Below, piece after piece: positions 14,884-23,210 of a stretch of DNA of 64,000 nucleotides (position 1 is the stretch's first letter; the number at the start of each line of letters is the position of its first letter). Location: assembly GCA_963801715.1 (NCBI GenBank), contig CAWDGB010000014.1, positions 186,001 to 250,000 on the forward strand. Direction: 5' to 3'. A model generated the notes under the pieces. The model saw nothing but the letters and a program-made list of their open reading frames with translations, was not told where the DNA came from and made no database searches. The position numbers and the translations under genes were made by a program. The stretch is from CAVVJA01 sp963801715 (lineage in GTDB: Bacteria; Actinomycetota; Actinomycetes; Mycobacteriales; Jatrophihabitantaceae).

Positions 14884-16881
14884 CTAGCCCGCTTCCGGGT
14901 ATGTCGTCTGCGCGATCGAGCCAGCGTTGTCGACAGCGAACACGTCGTAGCGGCCAGGCCGGTAGGTCACGCCCACGACGGACGGGGACTTGGGCTGAAG
15001 GCTCTGTACGCTCCAGGACCTGGAGCGACCGGACACCTTCCACAACATGCCGGCAGCGTCAAGGGCGAATATGTGGAAGATCCCGTTGACGTCGACCGTT
15101 GCGTTCAATTCAGCCCGGAACGGGCGGTTGACGACTTGGGTCCAGGCCGTCCAGTGCCCGTTGACGTAGGACTTCTGATGCAGGGTCTGGTTGACCCCGT
15201 CGGCGAACACGTCGAAGCGCCCGTTGGCGTAGGTGACGGCAGGTCTACCGAGAACCACGCCGCCAAGGGCCTGGGTGGACCATCGGGCGTCGCGGCCTGA
15301 GATCTGCCACAGGGCGCCCAGCCAATCAGTGCCGAAGACGTGGAAGTTCCCGGCCGGGTCGCGTACGACGGATTCGCCACCGGCTAGGCGCACGGTGCTG
15401 ATGCGCTTCCAGGCGCTCCAGCCGTTGGCCGTAGCGGAGCGATGATAGGTGCCGCCGTCAGCGCCGATTACGAAGACGTCGTATCGACCGTTGGTGTAGC
15501 TCACTGCCGGAGCGCCGATCATTACTGCGCCGAGCTTCTGCTGGTGCCACCCCGCGCTATCGCTCCAGGCATGCCGCAGGGTGCCGTCGGGACCGCGGGT
15601 GAAGACGTGGTATCCGCCTTGTGCGTCGTAGACGGCTGCACCTGAGGCTTGCGGCTCACCGGCGAAGACGTCGCGGTAGTAGCGGGTCAGCATCTGCAAT
15701 GCCGACATGCCCTGGCCGGCGCACGCTTGCGTGCCCCACTGACTGAGCGTCGTCCCGTCTACGGCTACACCGCAGCCCTCGCCCACTGTGCTGAGGTCCG
15801 CTTGGAAGCTCGCGGGGAAGATCGCTCCGTGTTGCAGGGCGAGAACTGGCCAGGTCGCGCTCACGGCCGCGTCTGTGGCCGTGGTGGTATTTCCGGGGAT
15901 GTAGCGCTGGAATTGTGTGTCGTCGGTGACGTCGAAGCAATTGTCTGGGGTATCGAGGTATCCACCTAAGTGGTTGACCCAATACCAGCCGCGGGTCTTG
16001 ACGGCTAGCGCTCCGGCCTGCAGCGACGCCGGAAGCCACCAGGGCGCCCATTCGCTGGGCACGACGTTACGCACATAGTCGCGGAACGGGACGGTGACGA
16101 TCCCGATCGGAATCGAGCCTCTCCCGGCGGGGGTGTGCACCGCGTAGAGCAGGACGCGGATCGTGGCCGGCGGCACGGTATCCGAGTAGTACCCGGTGCA
16201 GGACAGCCCGGACGACGATTTGACCACGTGCACAGTGCTGTCGCTCGGCAATGTGGGGACTGTGGTGGCTGCTCCACTCCAGTACCGAACGGCGCCGACG
16301 TAGTCACTCTGCAGGGGGTGGATGGCTACTGGCACGCCATCCTGCTGCGCGTCGATCATCTGGCCGTTCCCGATGTACACCCCGACGTGACCGGGTGACG
16401 GGCCGCCGGCACCAGTGAAGAACACCAGATCGCCAGGAAGCAGCTGCGCCCTCGTGACCCGGACACCGCCGTAAGCGCTCGCATTCGTGTACTGCGTGAT
16501 CGAGTAGTGCGGTAGCAGGATGCCGGTGGCCTGATACACCGCATACAGCGCGAGGCCAGAGCAGTCGAATCCGACCATGTTGCCGGTGCACGCTGCATCC
16601 CGGCCGATTGTTGGGCCGTTGATGTCCCCTCCGGCGAAGCAATAAGGGAGGCCGAGCTGGCCCTGTGCGGCGGCCACGATGGCGTTGCTTTGACTCGCGG
16701 CAGTCGCCGCTTCTGGGACTGCCGCCGATCCGCGGCTTGCCGGGACGCTCACGAGCGCGATGGCCGCCATGACCACCACTGAGAGGACCAGCGACAACAC
16801 CGCGCGGGCCGTGGAAAACCGGCCCGGCGGACCGTAGCTCGCGGCAGACCTTCGAATGACGCGACCCCCATCGCCGGGCAC
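14884..16881 (-). CDS. Secreted NlpC/P60 - SpoIID-like - beta-propeller repeat protein
   Basis: A 665-residue exported protein. The N-terminus is basic, followed by a hydrophobic stretch at about residues 27-47 and 'VPASRGSAAVPEA'. Residues about 65-200 are an NlpC/P60 peptidase: Cys in 'GFDCSGLALYAVY' and His in 'SPGHVGVYIGNGQMI'. Residues about 225-400 resemble the SpoIID/LytB amidase-enhancer domain ('IRVLLYAVHTPAG', 'YVRNVVPSEW', 'LPASLQAGALAVKTRGWYW'). Residues about 415-665 hold repeats of about 45 residues with 'GAPAVSYTNGRYDVFVIGADG' and 'GRPAVTYANGRFDVFADG' (DUF346/PLL-like propeller blades, often sugar-binding). It is probably a peptidoglycan-remodelling enzyme with a carbohydrate-binding module. 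The GTG start falls in a hairpin (16876-16902). Confidence 0.88.
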   Translation of the reverse strand: MPGDGGRVIRRSAASYGPPGRFSTARAVLSLVLSVVVMAAIALVSVPASRGSAAVPEAATAASQSNAIVAAAQGQLGLPYCFAGGDINGPTIGRDAACTGNMVGFDCSGLALYAVYQATGILLPHYSITQYTNASAYGGVRVTRAQLLPGDLVFFTGAGGPSPGHVGVYIGNGQMIDAQQDGVPVAIHPLQSDYVGAVRYWSGAATTVPTLPSDSTVHVVKSSSGLSCTGYYSDTVPPATIRVLLYAVHTPAGRGSIPIGIVTVPFRDYVRNVVPSEWAPWWLPASLQAGALAVKTRGWYWVNHLGGYLDTPDNCFDVTDDTQFQRYIPGNTTTATDAAVSATWPVLALQHGAIFPASFQADLSTVGEGCGVAVDGTTLSQWGTQACAGQGMSALQMLTRYYRDVFAGEPQASGAAVYDAQGGYHVFTRGPDGTLRHAWSDSAGWHQQKLGAVMIGAPAVSYTNGRYDVFVIGADGGTYHRSATANGWSAWKRISTVRLAGGESVVRDPAGNFHVFGTDWLGALWQISGRDARWSTQALGGVVLGRPAVTYANGRFDVFADGVNQTLHQKSYVNGHWTAWTQVVNRPFRAELNATVDVNGIFHIFALDAAGMLWKVSGRSRSWSVQSLQPKSPSVVGVTYRPGRYDVFAVDNAGSIAQTTYPEAG

Positions 16882-16902
16882 ACCGGAAAACTCGGCGTGC
16901 CC
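16876..16902 (-). promoter_or_regulatory. Hairpin overlapping the start codon of the NlpC/P60 gene
   Basis: On the minus strand 10-bp arms (16893-16902 and 16876-16885, one G-U pair) enclose a 7-nt loop, and the proposed GTG start at 16879-16881 lies in the 3' arm. In the transcript this would sequester the start codon. It may regulate translation or simply mean that the true start is different. The region 16903-17046 shows nothing else. Confidence 0.4.
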
Positions 16903-17046
16903 TCACCAAGCTAGCTACCAGACTGCGCTACGGCAATTCAAGTGAACAGAGTGTCATCCCGGACGGGGCCAACGCGCCGAGTGCAGAGCCTTGCGAGCGC
17001 ATGCCTGGATCGCCGGACTTATTCGTCCAATTCGCGGCGCAGGACA

Positions 17047-17838
17047 CTAGGGGTGAAAGTAGCCGGTGGTGAGGTCGCGAATGACGAAGTCAATGGGTTG
17101 GCCGCTTACCGCGATCGGGCCTCGCCAGGGGGTGCCGAGGGCGAGTATGAGCGCGATGCTCAGGCCGATCACCACCGTGAGGCCGCCGATGATGAGCGCA
17201 CTGCGGAGACCGACGCGCATAGTGAGTACGCCGGCATTTGCAATCAAGGCGGCCCCGCTGATCGCCAGGGTGATCATGTACAGGCCGGGCAGTTCCCTGG
17301 ATGCCGCGGCGAGGCGCTCGCGGCGGTCTGCGGTGAGCGCGTCGATTGAGGCCAGGAGTTCGGTGCTGGTGGGTGTGCCGATTGCGGGCTTGACCGCTTC
17401 CGCTCTGACCGCCTCCTCCAGGTCGGCGATCGCGTTGGCGGTCGCTGCATCGTTCCCAAGGGCGGCACTCGAACCATGCCATTCGTCGGTCCGCGTCACG
17501 TTCAGGTAGCTCCGCAGCGCAGCGTGGATGGGCTCGGAATTCACTCCGGGCGACGTTGCCGCCCACGCCAGACGCGACGCATTACCGGCCTCGCTGCTCA
17601 CGATCGATTCCGCCGAGCTGAGGTATCCGGCCTCATTGGCGAGGGTCAACGCCGCGAGGATCGCAAATGCCGCGCCCAGAGGAGACATGAGTGGCGACGA
17701 GATCGCGTGCGCACCTTCGCGTTGCGGTGTCGGAATCACGGCCCGCGCTAGGAATCGGCTGGTTATCGCGACCAGCGCCGCGATACCGAGGCAACCCACG
17801 ATCAGCAGTCCGACTGACTGGGACGTCAACCACACCAT
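17047..17838 (-). CDS. DUF4239 family membrane protein
   Basis: A 263-residue integral membrane protein with two N-terminal hydrophobic helices, a soluble alpha-helical middle ('ADLEEAVRAEAVKP', 'DALTADRRERLAAASRELPGLYMI' in pieces) and two C-terminal helices ('SALIIGGLTVVIGLSIALILALGTP'). The last segment, 'PIDFVIRDLTTGYFHP', resembles the end of DUF4239 proteins, a bestrophin-like group of unknown function. The ATG at 17838 opens straight into a hydrophobic helix. It stands alone, upstream of the NlpC/P60 gene on the same strand with 165 nt between. I am fairly sure of the family, but the function is unknown. Confidence 0.75.
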   Translation of the reverse strand: MVWLTSQSVGLLIVGCLGIAALVAITSRFLARAVIPTPQREGAHAISSPLMSPLGAAFAILAALTLANEAGYLSSAESIVSSEAGNASRLAWAATSPGVNSEPIHAALRSYLNVTRTDEWHGSSAALGNDAATANAIADLEEAVRAEAVKPAIGTPTSTELLASIDALTADRRERLAAASRELPGLYMITLAISGAALIANAGVLTMRVGLRSALIIGGLTVVIGLSIALILALGTPWRGPIAVSGQPIDFVIRDLTTGYFHP

Positions 17839-17953
17839 TTGCGTGGACCCTACGCCTGGTCAGCTCGGGTACCCGGTAACGCGCCTGGGGGCAGCAGGAC
17901 TCTGCGGGACCGCTCCCGGTGCGCGCCGGAGCCGCGACTGCGGGCTGGTTACC

Positions 17954-18778
17954 TCAAGACTGGATGAAGGCAAGCAGGTCGGCGTTGATGGTGTCGGCCT
18001 GGGTGGTTGGCATGCCGTGCGGGTAGCCCGGGTACGTCTTCAGCGTCCCGTTCTGGACGAGTTGCGCGGACAGTGGTCCGGAGTCCGCGTAGGGCACGAT
18101 CTGGTCGTCATCGCCGTGCATCACCAACACGGGCACCGAGATCTTCTTCAGATCCTCGGTGAAGTCAGTCTGCGAAAAGGCGACGATGCCGTCGTAATGC
18201 GCCTTCGCGCCGCCCATCATGCCCTGGCGCCACCAGTTCTGGATGATCGCTTCGGATGATTCCACGCCCGGGCGGTTGAATCCGTAGAACGGCCCGGACG
18301 GAAGCGCCCGGTAGAACACCGAGCGGTTAGCGGCAAGCTGCGCCTGCAGGTCGTCGAACACGCTCTTGGGCAGACCGCCGGGGTTCGCATCGGTCTGCAC
18401 CATCAGCGGTGGCACCGAACTGATCAGCACGGCCTTCGCGACACGGCTCTCGCCGTGACGGGCAAGGTAGTGCACGACCTCACCGCCACCGGTCGAGTGA
18501 CCGACGTGAATCGCATCATGCAGGTCGAGATGCGCTGTCAACGCAGCCAGGTCGTCGGCGTAATGGTCCATGTCGTGACCATCGCCGGTCTGCGTCGAGC
18601 GGCCGTGTCCACGCCGGTCGTGCGCGATCACCCGGTAGCCGTGCCGCAAGAAGAACAGCATCTGGGTGTCCCAGTCATCGGACGACAGCGGCCAACCATG
18701 GCTGAACACGATCGGCTGGCCGGAGCCCCAATCCTTGTAGAAGATCTCCGTGCCGTCGGTGGTCGTGATCGTGCCCAT
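17954..18778 (-). CDS. Alpha/beta hydrolase, non-heme haloperoxidase/esterase type
   Basis: A 274-residue alpha/beta hydrolase close to cofactor-free chloroperoxidases and arylesterases. It has 'EIFYKDWGSGQPIVFSHGWPL', the 'DRRGHGRS' strand, the nucleophile elbow 'VGHSTGGGEV' (Ser), the acid 'MHGDDDQIVP' (Asp) and the base 'YPHGMP' (His), all in the expected order. Such enzymes hydrolyse esters and can perhydrolyse carboxylic acids; halogenation in vitro depends on the peracid. No signal peptide. It is transcribed separately from the flanking genes. The natural substrate is unknown. Confidence 0.93.
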   Translation of the reverse strand: MGTITTTDGTEIFYKDWGSGQPIVFSHGWPLSSDDWDTQMLFFLRHGYRVIAHDRRGHGRSTQTGDGHDMDHYADDLAALTAHLDLHDAIHVGHSTGGGEVVHYLARHGESRVAKAVLISSVPPLMVQTDANPGGLPKSVFDDLQAQLAANRSVFYRALPSGPFYGFNRPGVESSEAIIQNWWRQGMMGGAKAHYDGIVAFSQTDFTEDLKKISVPVLVMHGDDDQIVPYADSGPLSAQLVQNGTLKTYPGYPHGMPTTQADTINADLLAFIQS

Positions 18779-18898
18779 ATGCTGCCTCCGATGATCCGTG
18801 TGGTGACGCGGAACCTCTGAAACGCGAGCTTATCGAGCCCCATCGTCCGCAGCTACGCACCGAAGTCATGCCGCCAGAGATGTTCGGCTACGGCGGTA

Positions 18899-19909
18899 CT
18901 ACTGGCGGAACAGCCCGGCGTAGGCGTTGAGGGCGGGCTGGCCGCCGAGATGGGCGTACAGCACGGTGGAGTCTTTGCTGATGTCGCCGGTGCGAATGAG
19001 ATCGATGAGTGCGGCCATGGACTTCCCCTCGTAGACGGGGTCCAGGATGATGCCCTCGAGCCTGCCCGTAAGCCGGATGGCGTCCAGTGTCGAGGCGACG
19101 GGGATGCCATAGGCATCGCCGGCCCAGCCCTCGAGCACGGTGATCTCGTCGTCGCGCAGGTCGCGGCCGAGCCCGATGAGTTCCGCGGTGTTGCGGGCGA
19201 TCTTTTCCACTTGTACGCGCGTCTCGGTGATCTTCGCGGAGGCGTCGATGCCGAGCACGCGGCGCGGCCGGTCCTGTTCAGCGAACCCGGCGATCATGCC
19301 GGCGTGGGTGCTGCCGGTCACGGTGCACACGATGATCGAGTCGAAGTAGACCCCGAGCTGCTGCTCTTGCTGGTGGACCTCGTCGGCCCAGTTCGCGAAC
19401 CCCAGTCCGCCCAGATTGTGGTCGGACGCACCGGCCGGGATCGGGTACGGGGTGCCGCCGGAGGAGCGCACCTCCTCCAGGGCGTTCTCCCAGCTCTGTT
19501 TGAACCCGATGCCGAAGCCGGCGGCCACCAACTCGACCTGCGCGCCCATGATCCGCGACAGCAGAAGGTTGCCGACCCGGTCATACACTGAGTCCGGCCA
19601 GTCCACCCAGTTCTCTTGGATCAGTCGCGCCTTGAGGCCCAGCTTCGCGGCCACGGCCGCCACCTGCCGGGTGTGGTTGGACTGAATCCCCCCGATCGAC
19701 ACCAGTGTATCCGCGCCCTGGGCGAGCGCCTCCGGCATCAGGTACTCCAGCTTTCGAGTCTTGTTCCCGCCGTAAGCCAAACCGCTGTTACAGTCCTCGC
19801 GCTTGGCCCAGATCCGGGGCCCGCCAAGGTAATCGCTGAGCCGGTCGAGCGGATGCAGCGGACTCGGACCGAACAGCAGCGGATACCGAGGAAAGTCGGC
19901 AACTGACAT
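18899..19909 (-). CDS. acdS: 1-Aminocyclopropane-1-carboxylate deaminase
   Basis: This 336-residue PLP enzyme cleaves ACC, the plant ethylene precursor, to 2-oxobutyrate and ammonia. It starts 'MSVADFPRYPLLFGPSPLHPL' in pieces; the PLP Lys lies in 'YGGNKTRKLEYL', and the nucleophilic Ser in 'SIGGIQSNHTRQVAAVA'. 'DPVYEGKSM' supplies the Tyr-Glu pair and 'YAHLGGQPALN' the Leu that I remember as separating true ACC deaminase from D-cysteine desulfhydrase. 'TVTGSTHAGM' binds phosphate. The ATG at 19909 fits the family start; the upstream ATG at 19951 would add 14 unrelated residues. It is a single gene next to a DMT transporter. It hints at contact with plants. Confidence 0.93.
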   Translation of the reverse strand: MSVADFPRYPLLFGPSPLHPLDRLSDYLGGPRIWAKREDCNSGLAYGGNKTRKLEYLMPEALAQGADTLVSIGGIQSNHTRQVAAVAAKLGLKARLIQENWVDWPDSVYDRVGNLLLSRIMGAQVELVAAGFGIGFKQSWENALEEVRSSGGTPYPIPAGASDHNLGGLGFANWADEVHQQEQQLGVYFDSIIVCTVTGSTHAGMIAGFAEQDRPRRVLGIDASAKITETRVQVEKIARNTAELIGLGRDLRDDEITVLEGWAGDAYGIPVASTLDAIRLTGRLEGIILDPVYEGKSMAALIDLIRTGDISKDSTVLYAHLGGQPALNAYAGLFRQ

Positions 19910-19987
19910 GCCGTGACCATCGTCCGTGCCACCCAGGGGCGTCAACAGCACGAGGCCGGGAACGGTCGCCGCACCGCGTTCGACGCG

Positions 19988-20869
19988 TCACGCCGTCGAC
20001 GCTGACTCCGTTGGCGCTGCCGCGAAGGATGGCGCCGTACGCGCCAGGAACACGACGCCGATCACCATTGCGGCAAAGCCCAAGGCACCGATCGCGATCT
20101 TCGTTGCCCCGCCGGTGAAGTGTTCACCGTAGAGCCAAACGCCGAGGATGATGCTGACCAGAGGATTGACGATGACCATAAATGGTTGGGATATCGCCAG
20201 CGGCCCATAGTGAAGGGCTGCTTGAGTGAGCAGTGTTCCAGCGATTCCGGCGATGACAACGCCGTACACCGCCCCGCTAGCGAACACGGCGGGTATGCCG
20301 TCTGCGGCGAGTGTGTCGGTCACCGACTTCATGAAGCTGGCCAGGTCGGCCCAGACGATCCCCGAGGCGGTGGCGTAGAGCGCGGCCCGGCGGATCGGCG
20401 ATCCGCGGCCAGCCAGCACTGCACATGCGGCAGCTGCTCCGCCGGTCGTGAGCAGCGCGGGCGGCCAGGCTTGCGCGGTCGCCCCTGGGTGGCCACCCTG
20501 CGGCTCGGACATCACCAGGAAGACGGCGAGCCCGGCCGAGGTGACGGCGGCCGAGGCCCAGGCCGCGGGCACCACTTCCCGTCGCAGCCACAGCCGTCCG
20601 ATGACCAACGAGAACACCAGCTCGGTGACCAGGATCGACTGCACCACGGACAATCGGCCGAAGTACAGCGCGAGCGCCTGGAACCCGAACGCGCCGACCA
20701 TGGCGGCCACGCCGAACAGCCACAGCGGGTTGCGGATCAAATACCTCGCCAGTCGCCAACCTTTGTCCCGCGCTGGCGCAGCGGTGCTCGCCACATGCTG
20801 CGTGACCACATTCAGAGCGTTCGCGAACGCCGAAGCAAACGCGAACAGAACGCTCACCATGGGAGTCAT
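19988..20869 (-). CDS. DMT (EamA-like) transporter
   Basis: A 293-residue membrane protein with about nine or ten hydrophobic helices arranged as two EamA-type halves. It begins 'VLFAFASAFANALNVVTQHVAS'. Mid-protein 'LSVVQSILVTELVFSLVIGRL' and the C-terminal 'PFMVIVNPLVSIILGVWLYGEHF' are the paired family helices. The substrate is unknown. It lies 78 nt upstream of acdS on the same strand, so co-expression is possible but not certain. The 230 nt upstream (20870-21100) hold no gene that I can support. Confidence 0.87.
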   Translation of the reverse strand: MTPMVSVLFAFASAFANALNVVTQHVASTAAPARDKGWRLARYLIRNPLWLFGVAAMVGAFGFQALALYFGRLSVVQSILVTELVFSLVIGRLWLRREVVPAAWASAAVTSAGLAVFLVMSEPQGGHPGATAQAWPPALLTTGGAAAACAVLAGRGSPIRRAALYATASGIVWADLASFMKSVTDTLAADGIPAVFASGAVYGVVIAGIAGTLLTQAALHYGPLAISQPFMVIVNPLVSIILGVWLYGEHFTGGATKIAIGALGFAAMVIGVVFLARTAPSFAAAPTESASTA

Positions 20870-21100
20870 CGTAGGAACGTCGGCCGGGCCATCCGCGGCT
20901 GCTCAACGAGCTTCCGACCGCGCGCTTGGCAGCGTCCCGAGTCCGCCGAGTTCCGTGCCGGGAGGTCGATTCGGCGCTTACTGAATCGGCCGTGAGACAG
21001 TCAATGTCCCGGCAGGGGAGGCTCAATCGGGGGTAGCGTCGACAATTACCGATAGCGAAGGTCCAGGCGCGGGCGGAGAAACCATGTCAGGGGCGAGAGC

Positions 21101-21460
21101 GTGACGACAGATGGCATCCCCATTGCGTACTCGGCGCTGGAGAAGGGCACACCTGTGTTGTCGGCATCCGGGCGAGAGTTCGGCGGCGTCGAGCACGTCC
21201 TCGAGATTCCGTCGGAGGATCTGTTTGACGGCATTGTCGTGGCGACCGATGCCGGGCTCAGATTTGTCGACCGCGATCAAATCGAGGAGATCACGACAAC
21301 TCACGTCCGGTGCGGGTTAACCGAGGAGCAGGTGGCCGGCCTGAATGAGCCGCACGCCGCCCCCGTTTTTGATGTCCACCCATCGGCAGACTTCGGCTCG
21401 TCGTTGCATGCTCGCTTCGGACGCATGTTCCGCCGCCCGCACTGGACGCGTGAGACCTAG
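21101..21460 (+). CDS. PRC-barrel-like small protein
   Basis: A 119-residue soluble protein with a GTG start after a GA-rich stretch. The first 70 residues form a beta-rich region ('GTPVLSASGREFGGVEHVLEI', 'DGIVVATDAGLRFVDRDQIEEIT' in parts) that resembles a PRC barrel: a Gly turn, a central 'DGIVV' strand, and a closing 'RFVDRDQI' strand. The C-terminal part is variable and basic. PRC-like proteins often sit near envelope or stress genes. It is the first of a same-strand set with a DUF6325 and a SHOCT gene, although 167 nt separates it from the next gene. Confidence 0.6.
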   Translation: MTTDGIPIAYSALEKGTPVLSASGREFGGVEHVLEIPSEDLFDGIVVATDAGLRFVDRDQIEEITTTHVRCGLTEEQVAGLNEPHAAPVFDVHPSADFGSSLHARFGRMFRRPHWTRET

Positions 21461-21627
21461 ATATCCACCAGCGATCAGCACGCTCGCGTCACCCCCGAAG
21501 CGACGGCTCACGGACGTTCGGACGCGGATTCATCCCAGCCGGGTGATGCGATGGTTCTAGGGCCTGCAAGGATAGAAATGGGCAGTCTGCCCGTCAGATC
21601 GGCTGTCGCACTCGATGAGGAGGCGTT

Positions 21628-22044
21628 ATGGGGTTCTGCCCGGTAGATGTGATGATTGTCGGGTTTCCTGGCAACAAGTTCAGCGGTCGCATCGCTCCGG
21701 CGCTGATGGAGCTGGTCGACAACTCGACGATCCGCATCATCGATCTCTTGTTCGTCAGCAAGGACACTGACGGTGTGGTCACCACCATCAAGGCGGCTGA
21801 CGTTGACGCGGAGACTGGGCCGGGCTACCTGGCGATCAACGTCGTTCAGCCAGGCGCACTGGGCCCGGAGGATGCCGAGGAGCTGCAGGACGACTTGGAG
21901 CCCAACAGTTCCGCATTGCTTATCGCGTTCGAGAACATCTGGGCGAGCAAAGTTATCGAGGCCTGTCGGGATGCGGACGCCGTCCTGATGGACCACATCC
22001 GCATTCCCGCGGACGTGGTCGACGCCGTCGTCACCGCGGCTTAG
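21628..22044 (+). CDS. DUF6325-like protein
   Basis: A 138-residue protein starting at an ATG after GAGGAGGCGTT. It has 'GPVDVMIVGFPGNKFSGRI' (first residues differ slightly here), the helix 'APALMELVDNSTIRIIDLLFVSKD', 'DDLEPNSSALLIAFENIWAS', and 'ACRDADAVLMDHIRIP'. The pattern matches small actinobacterial proteins (DUF6325, earlier grouped with DUF1269) thought to be membrane-associated and of unknown function. It is followed 35 nt later by a SHOCT-domain gene; the two are often paired in actinobacteria, which suggests a common role. I am sure of the pairing and less sure of the exact family name. Confidence 0.7.
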   Translation: MGFCPVDVMIVGFPGNKFSGRIAPALMELVDNSTIRIIDLLFVSKDTDGVVTTIKAADVDAETGPGYLAINVVQPGALGPEDAEELQDDLEPNSSALLIAFENIWASKVIEACRDADAVLMDHIRIPADVVDAVVTAA

Positions 22045-22079
22045 CAGAACAGCCAAGCACTCAGAACGGAGCACACGAT

Positions 22080-22361
22080 ATGGGATTGCTACGCATGGCC
22101 GCCCGTACGGCGGTTGTCGCGGGTACGGCCACCGCTGTTTCCGGACGCGTCGCCCGGCGGCAGGCCTCAAAGTACGACGAAAAGGATCAGGAGCAGGAGG
22201 CGCAGGCCCAGCCAGCCGCGCCGGAAGCCGCGCCCGCCGCACCAGCCGAGCCGGAGGATGACGACATGGCGAAGCTTCAGCAGTTGGCGCAGCTGCACAG
22301 CCAGGGAGTGCTATCCGATGAGGAGTTCGCAGCAGCTAAGGCCAAGATCTTAGGGATCTGA
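22080..22361 (+). CDS. SHOCT-domain small protein
   Basis: A 93-residue protein with an N-terminal small amphipathic or hydrophobic helix ('MGLLRMAARTAVVAGTATAVSG'), an Ala/Pro/Glu-rich linker at about residues 40-60, and a C-terminal SHOCT motif: 'KLQQLAQLHSQGVLSDEEFAAAKAKIL' (seen as one 27-residue helix pair, here abbreviated to 'LAQLHSQGVLSDEEF' and 'AAAKAKIL'). SHOCT motifs act as short oligomerisation or membrane-contact modules. The gene follows the DUF6325 gene by 35 nt and probably shares its transcript. Complete. Confidence 0.8.
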   Translation: MGLLRMAARTAVVAGTATAVSGRVARRQASKYDEKDQEQEAQAQPAAPEAAPAAPAEPEDDDMAKLQQLAQLHSQGVLSDEEFAAAKAKILGI

Positions 22362-22388
22362 AGAAGGCTGCACCCAAGGCTCCGTGCC

Positions 22389-23132
22389 GTGGCAGAGCCC
22401 TACTCGCGGCTGGCCGAGGTGTACGACGAGATCGTGGTCGACCCATGCCACGAAACCTGGGCCTCCTATCTCCACGACCTGTGGCGCGGCGACCCGGACG
22501 GTGTGCACACGGTGTTGGATCTGTGCTGCGGAACCGGCCTGATGTCCGCTGCCCTTGCGAGGGTCGGTTACCAGGTAACCGGCGTCGACAACTCGCTGCC
22601 GATGCTGGCCCGGGCCCGCCGGCGCGTCGGCCCGGACACGGTTCTGCTCCAGCAGACCCTTCCTGCCCTGGCGGTCGGCGGCGTATTCGACGCGGCCGTG
22701 TCCACATTCGACGGCCTCAACTACCTCACCCTGGATACCTTCCGCGCGACGCTCAAAGGAGTCGGCCGCTGCCTTCGGCCCGGTGGTTGGCTGGCGTTCG
22801 ACCTGCATACGGACGCGATGTTGGCGTTTGCCGCAGCTCACCCCGTCGTCACGGGACAAGCCAACGGAACGAGCTTCACCATCACCAACACGGTGGACCT
22901 CCGGGCGCGCAGCTGCGTGACCCGGGTCGATGTCACCGGACCAGGCGATGGCGATACGTTCAGCGAGCAGCATCGGCAGTTCTTCTTTCGGGCCGCCGAC
23001 GTTCGACGTGCGCTGGCTGATGCCGACTTCGGGTCTCCGTCCGTCACTGACGAATACACCGATGAACCAGCCACGCCGTCCATCCTGCGTGCCACTTGGA
23101 TCTCCCGGCGCTTGAGCGCGAATGCGCATTGA
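22389..23132 (+). CDS. Class I SAM-dependent methyltransferase
   Basis: A 247-residue Rossmann-fold methyltransferase. Motif I is 'VLDLCCGTGLMSAALARVGY', with the acidic end of strand 2 in 'GVDNSLPMLARARRR'. 'DAAVSTFDGLNYL' is motif IV-like and 'LRPGGWLAFDLHT' closes the core. The C-terminal 80 residues are a variable substrate cap. The GTG at 22389 comes 27 nt after the SHOCT stop. The acceptor substrate is unknown. The sequence resembles stand-alone actinobacterial small-molecule methyltransferases. Confidence 0.88.
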   Translation: MAEPYSRLAEVYDEIVVDPCHETWASYLHDLWRGDPDGVHTVLDLCCGTGLMSAALARVGYQVTGVDNSLPMLARARRRVGPDTVLLQQTLPALAVGGVFDAAVSTFDGLNYLTLDTFRATLKGVGRCLRPGGWLAFDLHTDAMLAFAAAHPVVTGQANGTSFTITNTVDLRARSCVTRVDVTGPGDGDTFSEQHRQFFFRAADVRRALADADFGSPSVTDEYTDEPATPSILRATWISRRLSANAH

Positions 23133-23210
23133 GCGGCCCCGACAGCGGGCGCCTTGTTTGCCTGGGTTTAGCGGCCCGGACGACGCGCGCCGAACGGCGA
23201 TCTTTCGGAG

